In this document: positions 12,837 through 20,688 of the stretch, one piece after another
Position numbering within the stretch: the first letter of the stretch is position 1
Layout: each line of letters begins with the position of its first letter
Source: a virus
DNA: 48,544 nt
IMG/VR virus record: IMGVR_UViG_3300050138_000418
Coordinates: 1 to 48,544 of that record
Reading direction: 5' to 3' (one strand)
Made by a program: the position numbers and the translations under genes
Notes under the pieces: model-generated
What the model was told of the DNA's origin: nothing
Database searches by the model: none
The model's input: only the letters and a program-made list of their open reading frames with translations

Positions 12837-13399
12837 TTATTACTCCTGACCCGCACCCCCTGGACTTTAGCAAATCCGACTTGGTGCGGTCACAAGGACT
12901 TCATGCCTCTGATATTTATGGCGCCCTCTATGCGAAACTCGACCCCAAACGCTATGACTATGCGGGTGCGCCCAACTATTTACTCATGTCATTGGGGAGC
13001 GCCTGGGAAGCGCAATTGGAGTATTTACTCATTGAGAATGGGGTGGTGGCCCACCGACCCGGAGAACTCTGCTCTCCAGAAGGCATTTATTACTCTCCAG
13101 ACTTGATTATCCAGAACGGCGAGACGCGGGTGGGCGAAATTAAGCTCACGAGCATGGGATTTGATGAACTGCCAACAGAAGAGTGTTCTTCCTTGCCCCC
13201 GAAGTTTGATCGCTATGGCACACAACTTATGTTGTATGCCTATTGGCTGGAACTGCAGCATGGGTGGCTAGGCATGGTGTCGATTCGAAAGCCGTATGCG
13301 CCGGAGTTTCGCGCCTACAACATTTCGTGGACCGCACGAGAGTTGAAGAGCAATTACGATATGTGCCTCAATTTTGCCAAATCTGAAGGGATGATTTGA
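12833..13399 (+). CDS. Cas4/RecB-like PD-(D/E)XK exonuclease
   Basis: 188 residues. A helical N-terminus (GSAWEAQLE, E60) is followed by GIYYSPDLII (D90) and GEIKLT (E102-x-K104), the D...ExK core of the RecB-type nuclease family (PDDEXK_1). It lacks the C-terminal iron-sulphur cysteines of Cas4, so it is closer to stand-alone phage RecB-like exonucleases. In phages these process DNA ends for single-strand annealing, consistent with the Sak4-like ATPase and putative SSB nearby. Confidence 0.8.
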   Translation: MIITPDPHPLDFSKSDLVRSQGLHASDIYGALYAKLDPKRYDYAGAPNYLLMSLGSAWEAQLEYLLIENGVVAHRPGELCSPEGIYYSPDLIIQNGETRVGEIKLTSMGFDELPTEECSSLPPKFDRYGTQLMLYAYWLELQHGWLGMVSIRKPYAPEFRAYNISWTARELKSNYDMCLNFAKSEGMI

Positions 13400-13791
13400 T
13401 GTTTATCAACCTTGTGATCGCCACCCTCGTGGGACTGACCTTTATTGCCGGCGCATGGTTTACCACCTATCCGGCTATGGTCCTTGTTGTGTTTTTCTGC
13501 TGCCTCATTCTGATGAGCCTCTACCGTATCATCGAGCACAACATCCCCATTGGCTACGTGGCCATCGAATCCACCTATGTCGTCGCCCACTTAATGGGAC
13601 AATTGCAATCCCTCTTGTCCAAACAACAGGACCCGGGACGCATGCCGGTGTATGTGGCACAGGACGGATTGGTGCCCGCGACCGGTATGTTTATTGCACG
13701 GTTGAACGGACAGAAGGCGCTTGTAATTGAGGGGTCGCCTTCAACAGAAGAACTACTTTCCACCGCTCTACATGAGCATGAAGGGAACTAA
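13399..13791 (+). CDS. Membrane protein with two N-terminal helices
   Basis: 130 residues from the ATG at 13399 (TGATG junction). Two hydrophobic helices (INLVIATLVGLTFIAGAWF; AMVLVVFFCCLILMSLY) are followed by a soluble part ending ALHEHEGN. It sits between nuclease and recombinase genes and is coupled to both. Membrane proteins in such a place may tether replication to the membrane, but that is speculation. Confidence 0.65.
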   Translation: MFINLVIATLVGLTFIAGAWFTTYPAMVLVVFFCCLILMSLYRIIEHNIPIGYVAIESTYVVAHLMGQLQSLLSKQQDPGRMPVYVAQDGLVPATGMFIARLNGQKALVIEGSPSTEELLSTALHEHEGN

Positions 13792-14549
13792 TGGCAACAG
13801 CACCCGTCAAGAAGTCTACGTGGGGTAACTTTCAACCCGTCAAAGAAGTGGTTCCATATCGCCTAATATGGCGTTCTTATGGCCCGGAAAAGAGTGGTAA
13901 GAATCATTTTGGCCTGACTGCCCCAGGTCCCATTGCTATTCAATCCTTTGACATCGGCCTTGAAGGTGTTGTGGAGAAATTCGTCAAAGCGGGCAAAGAC
14001 ATCCGTGCCATCTCGTATGAGTTTGAGCGGAATGAGTGCACCCAAGAGGCGGCGCAAGCCCTCCGGGACCAATTTGAGGAAGACTATGAGATGGCCCTCA
14101 AGCACGCCCGGACGGTCATTTGGGATACCGAATCCGAACTCTGGGAACTCTATCGGTATGCGGAGTTTGGCGAAAATGCCCAAGGCGTTAGCACCGATGC
14201 TCCGCGTAATTACGTCAAACTCAATTCCCGTTACCGAGATTTGGTTCAACGGGCGTACGACTCGGGCTGTAATCTTCAACTTATCGAGAAGGTGAAGGAG
14301 CGATGGAAGACTAATGACAAAGGTTCGCCGGTCCCAAGTGGACAATTTGAACCCACAGGGATGAAGGAGTGTGGCTACATTACCCAGGCCAACATCCGCC
14401 ACTCCTGGGACAAGGAGAATGGCTTCGGCCTGCATTGCGTGAATGCCCGTCAAAATATGGCTATCGCAGGAGAGAGTTATTACAATATAGACTTTCCTGA
14501 CTTAGCACAACTTCTGTTTCCTGATTCACAGGAATCAGATTGGGTTTAG
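13791..14549 (+). CDS. Sak4-like RecA-fold ATPase (degenerate Walker A)
   Basis: 252 residues. G-P-E-K-S-G-K-N at 31-38, PGPIAIQSFDIGLEG at 45-59 and Walker B RTVIWDTES (D112) match the AAA_24/Sak4 family of phage single-strand annealing/recombination ATPases. In place of the usual Ser/Thr after the Walker A lysine there is Asn38, which normally coordinates magnesium badly. It may hydrolyse ATP slowly or only bind it. It lies in the expected cluster with an RecB-like nuclease and a putative SSB. The stop overlaps the start of the HNH gene. Confidence 0.75.
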   Translation: MATAPVKKSTWGNFQPVKEVVPYRLIWRSYGPEKSGKNHFGLTAPGPIAIQSFDIGLEGVVEKFVKAGKDIRAISYEFERNECTQEAAQALRDQFEEDYEMALKHARTVIWDTESELWELYRYAEFGENAQGVSTDAPRNYVKLNSRYRDLVQRAYDSGCNLQLIEKVKERWKTNDKGSPVPSGQFEPTGMKECGYITQANIRHSWDKENGFGLHCVNARQNMAIAGESYYNIDFPDLAQLLFPDSQESDWV

Positions 14550-15022
14550 TTAACCCCGTTGCGCGGCGCGAATACAAGAAACAGTGGGATCTTGCGTGGG
14601 AGAGGGCACACGGGGTTTCCTACTGCACTCAATGGGCTCGTGACCATCCGGGTGAAACGCAAAGACGGCACGCAAAACGGTATCTCAGAATAAAAACTGA
14701 TCCGATTGTACGAGCGCAGTATCGTGCTAAATTTACTGCTGGCCGTCTTGCGTTGAAGCGAGAGGTATTTGAGGCTTACGGGGGCGCTCGTTGTGCCTGT
14801 TGTTGTGAAATAGAGATTGAGTTTTTGTGTCTGGACCATATCCGAAATGACGGAAATGCACATCGTAAAAAATTGGGTGGTCGTATCATGGGCATGCGTT
14901 TTTACTATTGGTTAAAACGTCACGGTTTTCCTAAAGAGTTTGGATTGCAAGTTTTGTGTTTTAATTGCAATAATGGAAAGCGAATTAATGGAGGGGTTTG
15001 CCCCCATGATCTTAGTCGATAG
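14540..15022 (+). CDS. HNH endonuclease
   Basis: 160 residues, starting at TTG 14540 with AGGAA seven bases upstream. A basic N-terminal helix region leads to CACCCEIEIEFLCLDHIRND and LQVLCFNCNNGKRINGG, a zinc-supported HNH nuclease of the small phage type (DH and CxxCN). It lies as an insertion between the Sak4-like ATPase and ERCC4 nuclease genes, and its last bases overlap the latter. Lower GC than its neighbours supports recent arrival as a homing-type gene. Confidence 0.75.
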   Translation: MGLVNPVARREYKKQWDLAWERAHGVSYCTQWARDHPGETQRRHAKRYLRIKTDPIVRAQYRAKFTAGRLALKREVFEAYGGARCACCCEIEIEFLCLDHIRNDGNAHRKKLGGRIMGMRFYYWLKRHGFPKEFGLQVLCFNCNNGKRINGGVCPHDLSR

Positions 15023-15719
15023 GCGTATTGGCTCTAATGACCTGCTGAAGCCCCTACAACAAGCTGGTTTTGAGGCACAACTAGTTGAACTCGAATTTGG
15101 CGACATCGCCTTCGAGGGCAAGGGTCCGAATGGCACCACCCTCAATGTGGGAGTGGAATTGAAGGTCCTTGGGGATCTCATTAACTCGCTTCGCACGGGA
15201 CGCCTCGCCGGGCATCAGTTACCGGGGCTGCTCAAGACGTATGATTATACGTGGCTGCTGGTTGAGGGAGAATGGCGAGTTGATCCACGAGGCTATGTGA
15301 TCACGGGAAAAACGAAAAAGTCCCACAGCCACATGATGGCTAGCGAACTCGACAAACAATTGCTCACACTCGAACTCTGTGGAGGGCTGCATGTCGCTCA
15401 CACTCACACCCGTGCTGATACCGTTCGTTTCCTGGGGAATCTGTATCGTTGGTGGACTGATCGTGCTGTGGATCAGCATACTAGCCATTTGGCTCTACAT
15501 GTTTCCCCGACGGTTTACGCGATTTCACCCTTCCGTGCCGCCGTCTGTCAGTGGCCCGGGATTGGAGTCAAAACCTCGAAAGCCGTCGAATCCCGCTTTC
15601 ATTCCATACGAGGGGCCGCATCCGCCAGTGTGGAAGAGTGGGCACAGATTACCACCGGGGAGCGGAAGTTAGGGCGCAAAACCGCCGAGCGAGTTGTGAA
15701 GTTTTTGAGGGGTGAATGA
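15006..15719 (+). CDS. ERCC4/XPF-type structure-specific nuclease
   Basis: 237 residues from the ATG at 15006, nine bases after GGAGGGG. The ERCC4 nuclease signature is present as VDRRIGSNDL, then FGDIAFEG (D33) and VGVELKVLGDL (E51-x-K53...D57), where family members usually have ERKxxxD; here Arg is Leu. A conserved RLxxQ-type helix follows (RTGRLAGHQLPGLL), and the C-terminus contains a helix-hairpin-helix-like stretch (WPGIGVKTSKAVESRF). It probably cuts branched replication or recombination intermediates. Confidence 0.8.
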   Translation: MILVDRRIGSNDLLKPLQQAGFEAQLVELEFGDIAFEGKGPNGTTLNVGVELKVLGDLINSLRTGRLAGHQLPGLLKTYDYTWLLVEGEWRVDPRGYVITGKTKKSHSHMMASELDKQLLTLELCGGLHVAHTHTRADTVRFLGNLYRWWTDRAVDQHTSHLALHVSPTVYAISPFRAAVCQWPGIGVKTSKAVESRFHSIRGAASASVEEWAQITTGERKLGRKTAERVVKFLRGE

Positions 15720-17737
15720 ACGCCCCTTGTCTAGTTGCGGACTTTGAAACCAGAAGCGCTGTTTCACTCCGCAAATCTGGTGCATGGCGGTACAGTATTG
15801 ATGAAACGACGGAAGTTCTCTGCCTCGGGTTCCGTCTTCCCTCATGGGAAGAAGAACGAACTGCCCTTTGGCACCCGGAATTTTCCTCCTTAGAAATCCC
15901 GGAAGCGGAGTGTCCTGAACTACCAGAACTGGTTGAGTGGATTATCGAGGACGGTCTAGTTTCTTGTCATAATGCGTTTTTCGAGAGAAGTATTTGGACA
16001 AATATTCTGACGCCCAAATACGGGTTTCCTCTCCCCCAACCCCACCAGTGGCGGGATTCAGCGGCCAAGGCAGCAGCTCATGCTCTGCCTCGATCTCTTG
16101 AGGATGCTGTTGGGGCCCTAGGGTTGGATGAGCACAAGGATGCGGCGGGGCATAAGTTGATGTTGAAGCTGAGCAAGCCTCGAAAGCCCCGCAAGAAAGA
16201 ACGAGAAGCAGGCGTCACGGGGTTGTTGTGGTGGGAATCTCAGGAACTATTTGAACAACTCTGGGCGTATTGTATCCAAGACGTATTGGCTGAGGCATCG
16301 TTGTCTGCGGCCTTGCCTGACCTGAATGAGCAGGAATCAGCACTCTATGTCCTCGACCAACAGATTAATGAACGGGGGTTTCAACTTGACCAAGAAGCCG
16401 TTACGACCGCTCTTACCCTCATCAATCGGGAAACTCTCCGGCTCAATGCCGAACTCAAAACGCTCACGAACGGCCAAGTCGCCAAAGCCACCCAACGCGC
16501 GCAAATGCTCCGGTGGTTTGAAGGCGAAGGGCTCGACCTTGAAGATACGCAGGCAGCAACGATTTCAGAAGTTCTGGCGAACCCAAGGAATACTCTTAGG
16601 CCGGATACTAAGCGAGGGTTAGAGATTTTATCGACGCTTGGCAAATCCTCAACCGCCAAATATGAAGCGATGCAGAATTGGATGGCCCCTGATGGAAGAA
16701 TACGAGGCGGACTTATTTATCACGGCGCTACAACAGGGCGTTGGACAGGAGCCGGGGTCCAGCCACATAACTTTGTCCGTGGAACTGTTAAAGACATGGA
16801 TGTGCTCTGGGATGCACTTAAGTTGGGACGAGGGGACCTGCTCGCTCACTATGGCGGCATCATGGACGCCCTCTCGCAAGGCTTGCGAGGCGCTATCGTT
16901 AGTCGTCCCGGCAGTCAACTTTATGTAGCGGACTACAGTGCGATTGAAGCGCGCGTGGTCATGTGGTTGGCCGGTCAGGAAGACGCCTTGGACATTTTCC
17001 GCCGGGGCGAAGATATCTACCTCGACATGGCGTCCACTATCTACCACCGGGTGTGCACGAAAGCGGACACGAAGGAACGTCAACTCGGGAAGGCAACAAT
17101 CCTGGGCTGTGGCTTTCAAATGGGTGCCTCGCGCTTCGTGGATACCGCCGCTACCTATGGCATCACCATTGATGAAGACTTCTCCAAAGGTGTAGTGGAT
17201 GCATATCGGGCCAAATACTCGAAGGTCAAAACCCTCTGGTATGACATGGAGCAGGCAGCGGTGGATGCGCTGCACCGGGATAATGAAGGCATTCCGGTCG
17301 AATGTGGCAAAGTTGAGTGGTTGCTCGATGGACGATTCCTCTATTGTATTTTGCCCTCTGGCCGACGCCTTGCCTACCCCGGCCCCCAACTGACGCCCCG
17401 CAAGACCCCGTGGGGCGAGACACGCATGCAGCTCTCGTATATGGGGGTGGATGCGCATACGCGGCAGTGGAAGCGTCAAACAAGTTACGGAGGATTACTG
17501 ACGGAAAACGTCACCCAGGCGTGCGCGAGAGATATTTTGGCGGAAGCCTTAACTCGACTGGAAGCCTCTGGAACCTATCGTCCAGTGCTCAGTATCCATG
17601 ACGAAATCGTCTCAGAAGCGTCCTTGAAAGAGGGCAGTGTAGCCGAATATGAAGCCCTTGTAACTGAAAACCCAGACTGGGCAGATGGCCTTCCGATTGC
17701 AGGAGAAACGTGGCATGGCACCCGTTACCGGAAGTAG
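15716..17737 (+). CDS. polA: Family A DNA polymerase with 3'-5' exonuclease
   Basis: 673 residues. The exonuclease domain has DFETRS (D9/E11), HNAFFER (N84) and YCIQDV (Y185/D189). The polymerase has motif A DYSAIEAR (D406), motif B RQLGKATILGCG (R455, K459) and motif C SIHDEI (H628-D629). No 5'-3' exonuclease is present, as expected of phage enzymes. The position equivalent to E. coli Phe762 is Leu463, a variant that virioplankton studies associate with slower, more often temperate phages. It starts at an ATGA overlap with the ERCC4 gene. This is surely the replicative polymerase. Confidence 0.95.
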   Translation: MNAPCLVADFETRSAVSLRKSGAWRYSIDETTEVLCLGFRLPSWEEERTALWHPEFSSLEIPEAECPELPELVEWIIEDGLVSCHNAFFERSIWTNILTPKYGFPLPQPHQWRDSAAKAAAHALPRSLEDAVGALGLDEHKDAAGHKLMLKLSKPRKPRKKEREAGVTGLLWWESQELFEQLWAYCIQDVLAEASLSAALPDLNEQESALYVLDQQINERGFQLDQEAVTTALTLINRETLRLNAELKTLTNGQVAKATQRAQMLRWFEGEGLDLEDTQAATISEVLANPRNTLRPDTKRGLEILSTLGKSSTAKYEAMQNWMAPDGRIRGGLIYHGATTGRWTGAGVQPHNFVRGTVKDMDVLWDALKLGRGDLLAHYGGIMDALSQGLRGAIVSRPGSQLYVADYSAIEARVVMWLAGQEDALDIFRRGEDIYLDMASTIYHRVCTKADTKERQLGKATILGCGFQMGASRFVDTAATYGITIDEDFSKGVVDAYRAKYSKVKTLWYDMEQAAVDALHRDNEGIPVECGKVEWLLDGRFLYCILPSGRRLAYPGPQLTPRKTPWGETRMQLSYMGVDAHTRQWKRQTSYGGLLTENVTQACARDILAEALTRLEASGTYRPVLSIHDEIVSEASLKEGSVAEYEALVTENPDWADGLPIAGETWHGTRYRK

Positions 17738-17900
17738 TTGTCCTCGATGTGGCGAAACGCGGATGATCGACGGGAATAGTCAAGGTGCCCGTTTTTGTAA
17801 TCTGTGCAGTCTGACTTGGAGGGAAAATGTTAACCGCGACCACAACCGTGACGCAAACCGTCGAACTCAGCCCGCAGCTCAAGCGGCAATTGCTAAGTGA
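17715..17900 (+). CDS. Small zinc ribbon protein overlapping polA and next gene
   Basis: 61 residues from the ATG at 17715. CPRCGETRMIDGNSQGARFCNLCSLTW is a convincing zinc ribbon, and similar small proteins follow polymerases in other phages. It overlaps the polymerase end by 23 bases and the following gene by 74 bases. The tail beyond the ribbon (RDHNRDANRRTQPAAQAA) lies in the overlap and is low-complexity. Confidence 0.45.
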   Translation: MAPVTGSSCPRCGETRMIDGNSQGARFCNLCSLTWRENVNRDHNRDANRRTQPAAQAAIAK

Positions 17901-18186
17901 GTTAAAGACCTATCATGGTTTGAAGACTCAGCTTGAAGGACTGGAAATTGCCATTGCAAACAAGAAAGCTAACATTGGCAAGCTTCGTGAACGATCCGGC
18001 GAGAAGTCGTTAGAGCTAGAAGGCTACAAGATTTCGCTGGTCGAGCCGGTGCGGAAGGAATTGGACAAAAAGAAGTTTGTCGAGTTGGGTGGGTCGCTGG
18101 CTATGCTGGAGAATGCCACCGTCAGCCGACCCACAAAGTCATATGAGCGGATTTCATTACCGGGGGAGAACAATGGTCATGTTTAG
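17827..18186 (+). CDS. Coiled-coil hypothetical protein after polA
   Basis: 119 residues, with GGAGGG before the ATG. The middle is a long helix with heptad leucines (LSELKTYHGLKTQLEGLEIAI, then KKANIGKLRERSGE), followed by a VEPVRKELDKKKFVELG segment. The pattern is a family of conserved small phage proteins next to replication genes, function unknown. Confidence 0.7.
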   Translation: MLTATTTVTQTVELSPQLKRQLLSELKTYHGLKTQLEGLEIAIANKKANIGKLRERSGEKSLELEGYKISLVEPVRKELDKKKFVELGGSLAMLENATVSRPTKSYERISLPGENNGHV

Positions 18187-18379
18187 TGTTGAACTCGAAC
18201 CGTGGGGCACACCAAATTTTGTTCGTACCAAACTTGGCGGCGATTCTATTAAGATTGAAGACCTGGAAGCCGAGACGTTATCGGCACTTTGCGATGAATT
18301 TAGAAAGACAATGTTCGAGCGTGCGGGGTGGCTTGACCCGCGTGTAATTAAGTCCGTGAATGACGATATCCCGTTTTAG
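18173..18379 (+). CDS. Conserved small phage protein, end of rightward block
   Basis: 68 residues from the ATG at 18173 (or 18179), after GGGGGAG. The sequence VELEPWGTPNFVRTKLGG ... LEAETLSALCDEFRKTMFERAG is a family I recognise from many phages, where it lies near polymerase genes; function unknown. Its stop overlaps that of the convergent protease gene by four bases, so there is no intergenic terminator between early and late transcripts. Confidence 0.75.
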   Translation: MVMFSVELEPWGTPNFVRTKLGGDSIKIEDLEAETLSALCDEFRKTMFERAGWLDPRVIKSVNDDIPF

Positions 18380-18990
18380 CGCGGCATCAGGGCGTGAATC
18401 TCCGCCACGCCACAGAGCACCGAATTATTCTCATTCGATGCTTCGTTGACGCCCACCACATAGCCCTGTTCATCAATGGAGGGCCCACCAGACATCCCAT
18501 TGATCAACGGGGCGTCGAGCACCAAGTCGGAGTGGGCATCCAAAAAGGTGAGCTGATGTAGCAATGGCAGTGTATAGTAGCCTGCTACATGATGGATGAG
18601 CGTCACCAGCCCATACTCCCCGACATAGCCAAAATCTAGGACCCCGCTGCCGATGGCGGGCGCCTCATCACGGATCGTGAAGACGTGCGCTTCTGACACA
18701 TCGGTGGCGACCAGGGCGAGGGTTTCGCTCTCATTCACGAGGTGGGCTAAGGTGGTGTTCACTGCAATCGGCGCATCCACCTCTTCCCCGATGCAATGGC
18801 GAGCCGTGACGACCAACCCGGTTTGGTCCACAAAAAATCCCGAGCAATGAATGAGTTCGCCCTCACTGTCAATGCTCAGGATATGGACAATCGCGGAGAG
18901 AGGTGCAGGGACTTGTGGGCGAAGAACCTGACTAGCCGAGAGCCCGAGTAACGCCATACCAATGGCGGTCCAGACGAGGAAAATCTTCAT
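18376..18990 (-). CDS. Trypsin-like serine protease, secreted or membrane-anchored
   Basis: 204 residues. An N-terminal hydrophobic helix (MKIFLVWTAIGMALLGLSASQ) is a signal peptide or anchor. The chymotrypsin-fold triad is visible as TARHC (H65), ALVATDV (D97) and NGMSGGP (S167), with TGLVVTARHC as in HtrA/trypsin-like proteases. No PDZ domain is present. It is the last gene of the late block and overlaps the preceding gene by 59 bases at its start. Proteases of this kind are rare in phages; possible roles are host-envelope modification or protection of the infected cell. Confidence 0.8.
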   Translation of the reverse strand: MKIFLVWTAIGMALLGLSASQVLRPQVPAPLSAIVHILSIDSEGELIHCSGFFVDQTGLVVTARHCIGEEVDAPIAVNTTLAHLVNESETLALVATDVSEAHVFTIRDEAPAIGSGVLDFGYVGEYGLVTLIHHVAGYYTLPLLHQLTFLDAHSDLVLDAPLINGMSGGPSIDEQGYVVGVNEASNENNSVLCGVAEIHALMPR

Positions 18991-19318
18991 CTTCTAAGTG
19001 TAGCAGGCTTTCGAGGGTGTAGAATACAGGAATTCTGTGGAGGAGGGCGAAGTCATGCTCAGCCTTCGCTCCGGTAGAACGCATCCAATCAGAAGTCATC
19101 AGCACCGCATCGCACTTTTTGAGAATGGCTAAGTCTCCATCGAGCCACACATGATCGGGGAGCACGCCCTGGTAATGGCGAGTATTAAGGTGAGGGCAGA
19201 TACAGGCAAATCCCGCTCGCCACACTTCAAGTGCGAGAGTTTCCGCTCGCCGAATGTTCTGCTCAATCTCCCAATGGTGAGCACCGCGAAATGGTCCCGC
19301 GACATATACCACGAGCAT
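18932..19318 (-). CDS. DUF4406 / nucleoside 2-deoxyribosyltransferase-like
   Basis: 128 residues from the ATG at 19318 (TGATG junction). VVYVAGPFRGAHHWEIEQNIRRAE followed by CPHLNTRHYQG, LDGDLAILKKCDAVLMT and STGAKAEHDFALLHRIPVF fits the DUF4406 group of the nucleoside 2-deoxyribosyltransferase superfamily: AGPF binding loop, D in DGDLAIL and E in GAKAEHDFA. These enzymes exchange or cleave bases of deoxynucleosides. It is coupled to the dATP/dGTP diphosphohydrolase-like gene, suggesting joint nucleotide metabolism. Confidence 0.75.
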   Translation of the reverse strand: MLVVYVAGPFRGAHHWEIEQNIRRAETLALEVWRAGFACICPHLNTRHYQGVLPDHVWLDGDLAILKKCDAVLMTSDWMRSTGAKAEHDFALLHRIPVFYTLESLLHLEDEDFPRLDRHWYGVTRALG

Positions 19319-19704
19319 CACTTCTGCTCCTGTTCAAGTTCCTTCTCCAGATAGGCCAGCAAACGCCACGCGCATTTTGCGAGATATCTCACCCCATCGC
19401 TATCAAAGGTGCTGTGTCGTGATTCAAGGAAGTGACGCCCAAAGGCATCAATATCATCTTGGGACTTCGAGCGGTCCCAATGCAAAGGCTGGTTGGGATT
19501 GTGCTGGTCGTTGCCCACATAGGACACATGGGATACCTCAAGCAGCGCCTTCGGAAAGTAATCGAACAGGCCGGTCACGAGAGGATAGGCTTTACGGTTT
19601 GTTTGAACGGGGGGTTCTACGGGCGGTGTCGCTGGCCCATACGGGGCATGGCGTTCACAGGTATGGCTGGCTTCGGGGTCGCAACCGCAAAATTGTGTAG
19701 GCAA
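19318..19704 (-). CDS. dATP/dGTP diphosphohydrolase-like (DUF5664) protein
   Basis: 128 residues from a TTG with GAGGGAGA upstream. The core YPLVTGLFDYFPKALLEVSHVS, then GNDQHNPNQPLHWDRSKSQDD and DAFGRHFLE, matches the DUF5664 / dATP/dGTP diphosphohydrolase N-terminal family, relatives of the MazG-fold MazZ enzymes. These hydrolyse deoxynucleoside triphosphates in phage nucleotide-pool remodelling. An N-terminal Cys-rich extension (CGCDPEASHTCERH) is present. No other Z-genome genes (purZ, datZ) are seen. Confidence 0.75.
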   Translation of the reverse strand: MPTQFCGCDPEASHTCERHAPYGPATPPVEPPVQTNRKAYPLVTGLFDYFPKALLEVSHVSYVGNDQHNPNQPLHWDRSKSQDDIDAFGRHFLESRHSTFDSDGVRYLAKCAWRLLAYLEKELEQEQK

Positions 19705-19811
19705 CAGAGTCTCCCTCTCTGAAAATAAGAATCATCATCTGCGACATCATCTGGACGCCCCCACACATCGAGGCCATCGAGTGAACCATCTTGTGCGGGG
19801 GTAGTGGTCAT
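19617..19811 (-). CDS. Possible small gene overlapping DUF5664 gene
   Basis: 64 codons from the ATGA overlap with the DUF1353 gene (19811). It begins MTTTPAQDGSLDGLDVWGRP and ends in the frame opposite to the DUF5664 gene, overlapping it by 88 bases. No domain is recognised. The perfect start coupling argues for at least translation initiation, but the long overlap makes a full functional protein doubtful. Confidence 0.3.
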   Translation of the reverse strand: MTTTPAQDGSLDGLDVWGRPDDVADDDSYFQRGRLCCLHNFAVATPKPAIPVNAMPRMGQRHRP

Positions 19812-20275
19812 GATACCGGGTCGGCCTTTCGATACTTCCGCCATGTTGGAAAGCCGCCAATTCGAACACCTTTGTAAATAATTTCTCGCTCTATGAGTGT
19901 GACTAACTCACCTCGCGGCATCTGTGGATAATCCGGTTTCGTAAACCCGCGCTCCAAAATCCACGCCGCCTTTAATACACACATGCATTCATTTAGTACA
20001 TCATCTGCATATTTACGGTCGATAACCATGCCGTTGATGTTTGCGTATTGATAAAGAAAATCATGTACGCAAGCTGCTTTTCCGTACCACCCTGTTGGTG
20101 GGAGAAGACTCCAAAACACCCGAGGGATCGAAGCGAAATCCGTCTTAAACCCTATTGGGATATTAACAACGGTTTTTCCGTCTGGAGCCCCGACTGCGTA
20201 GCCAAAAGGCGCACGAACCTCAAAGAAACGTCCATCAAGATAACGCAAATCTAATGGACTTAAAAAGTTAGCCAC
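19808..20275 (-). CDS. DUF1353 family protein
   Basis: 155 residues from a GTG at 20275. IGFKTDFASIPRVFWSLLPPTGWYGKAACVHDFLYQYA is the DUF1353 signature, a family found in many phages in tail/lysis regions, with unknown function and conserved TDFASIP and HDxLY motifs that suggest a hydrolase-like fold. The start overlaps the preceding HNH stop by eight bases. The start codon has no clear ribosome site. Confidence 0.8.
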   Translation of the reverse strand: MANFLSPLDLRYLDGRFFEVRAPFGYAVGAPDGKTVVNIPIGFKTDFASIPRVFWSLLPPTGWYGKAACVHDFLYQYANINGMVIDRKYADDVLNECMCVLKAAWILERGFTKPDYPQMPRGELVTLIEREIIYKGVRIGGFPTWRKYRKADPVS

Positions 20276-20672
20276 AATTTGACTTTAGTTCTGCAACACG
20301 CCGGTTATACGTACGAACTCGATGACAATTAGCGCATACCAAATCGCATTTGAGGAGTTCTTCATCGAGTCGCTTAACCGATGTTCTTTGCACAATGAGT
20401 TGAGAAATGTTTTTATACTTGACACCTCGCACATGGTCAAATTCCATTGCTTCGGGGTGAAACGTATGTCCGCAATCCGTGCAAGGGCCAGCCTTAATAG
20501 CCCACACTTTCGCATGGTGTTCAGCGACATGTTTCTTGTAAGAAACTAATCGCTTGGCGATGCCTTTTTTAGATTTCCCATACTTGGTATTGGCGACCCT
20601 ATGGTATCCGGGATGCGCCTGTTTCCATCTTAACTGGCTTAGACGGTTCCGTTCGGGGTCTTTATGGGGCAT
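20268..20672 (-). CDS. HNH endonuclease
   Basis: 134 residues. A basic N-terminal helix (LSQLRWKQAHPGYH; YKKHVAEHHAKVW) precedes CTDCGHTFHPEAMEFDHVRGV and CDLVCANCHRVRTYNRR, a zinc-supported HNH domain with FDH and CANCH. It resembles the HNH genes at 40367 and 14540 in architecture, so these may derive from related homing nucleases. It is inserted between the lysis-end genes and the DUF1353 gene. Local GC is lower than in the flanking genes. Confidence 0.8.
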   Translation of the reverse strand: MPHKDPERNRLSQLRWKQAHPGYHRVANTKYGKSKKGIAKRLVSYKKHVAEHHAKVWAIKAGPCTDCGHTFHPEAMEFDHVRGVKYKNISQLIVQRTSVKRLDEELLKCDLVCANCHRVRTYNRRVAELKSNCG

Positions 20673-20688
20673 TAGAGGAACCCGGCCA

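Noticed and set aside
15716-19704. Possible 2-aminoadenine (Z) genome because of a MazZ-like protein and family A polymerase
   Set aside because: No PurZ-like adenylosuccinate synthetase and no DatZ-like HD hydrolase are recognisable, so the claim lacks its key enzymes.
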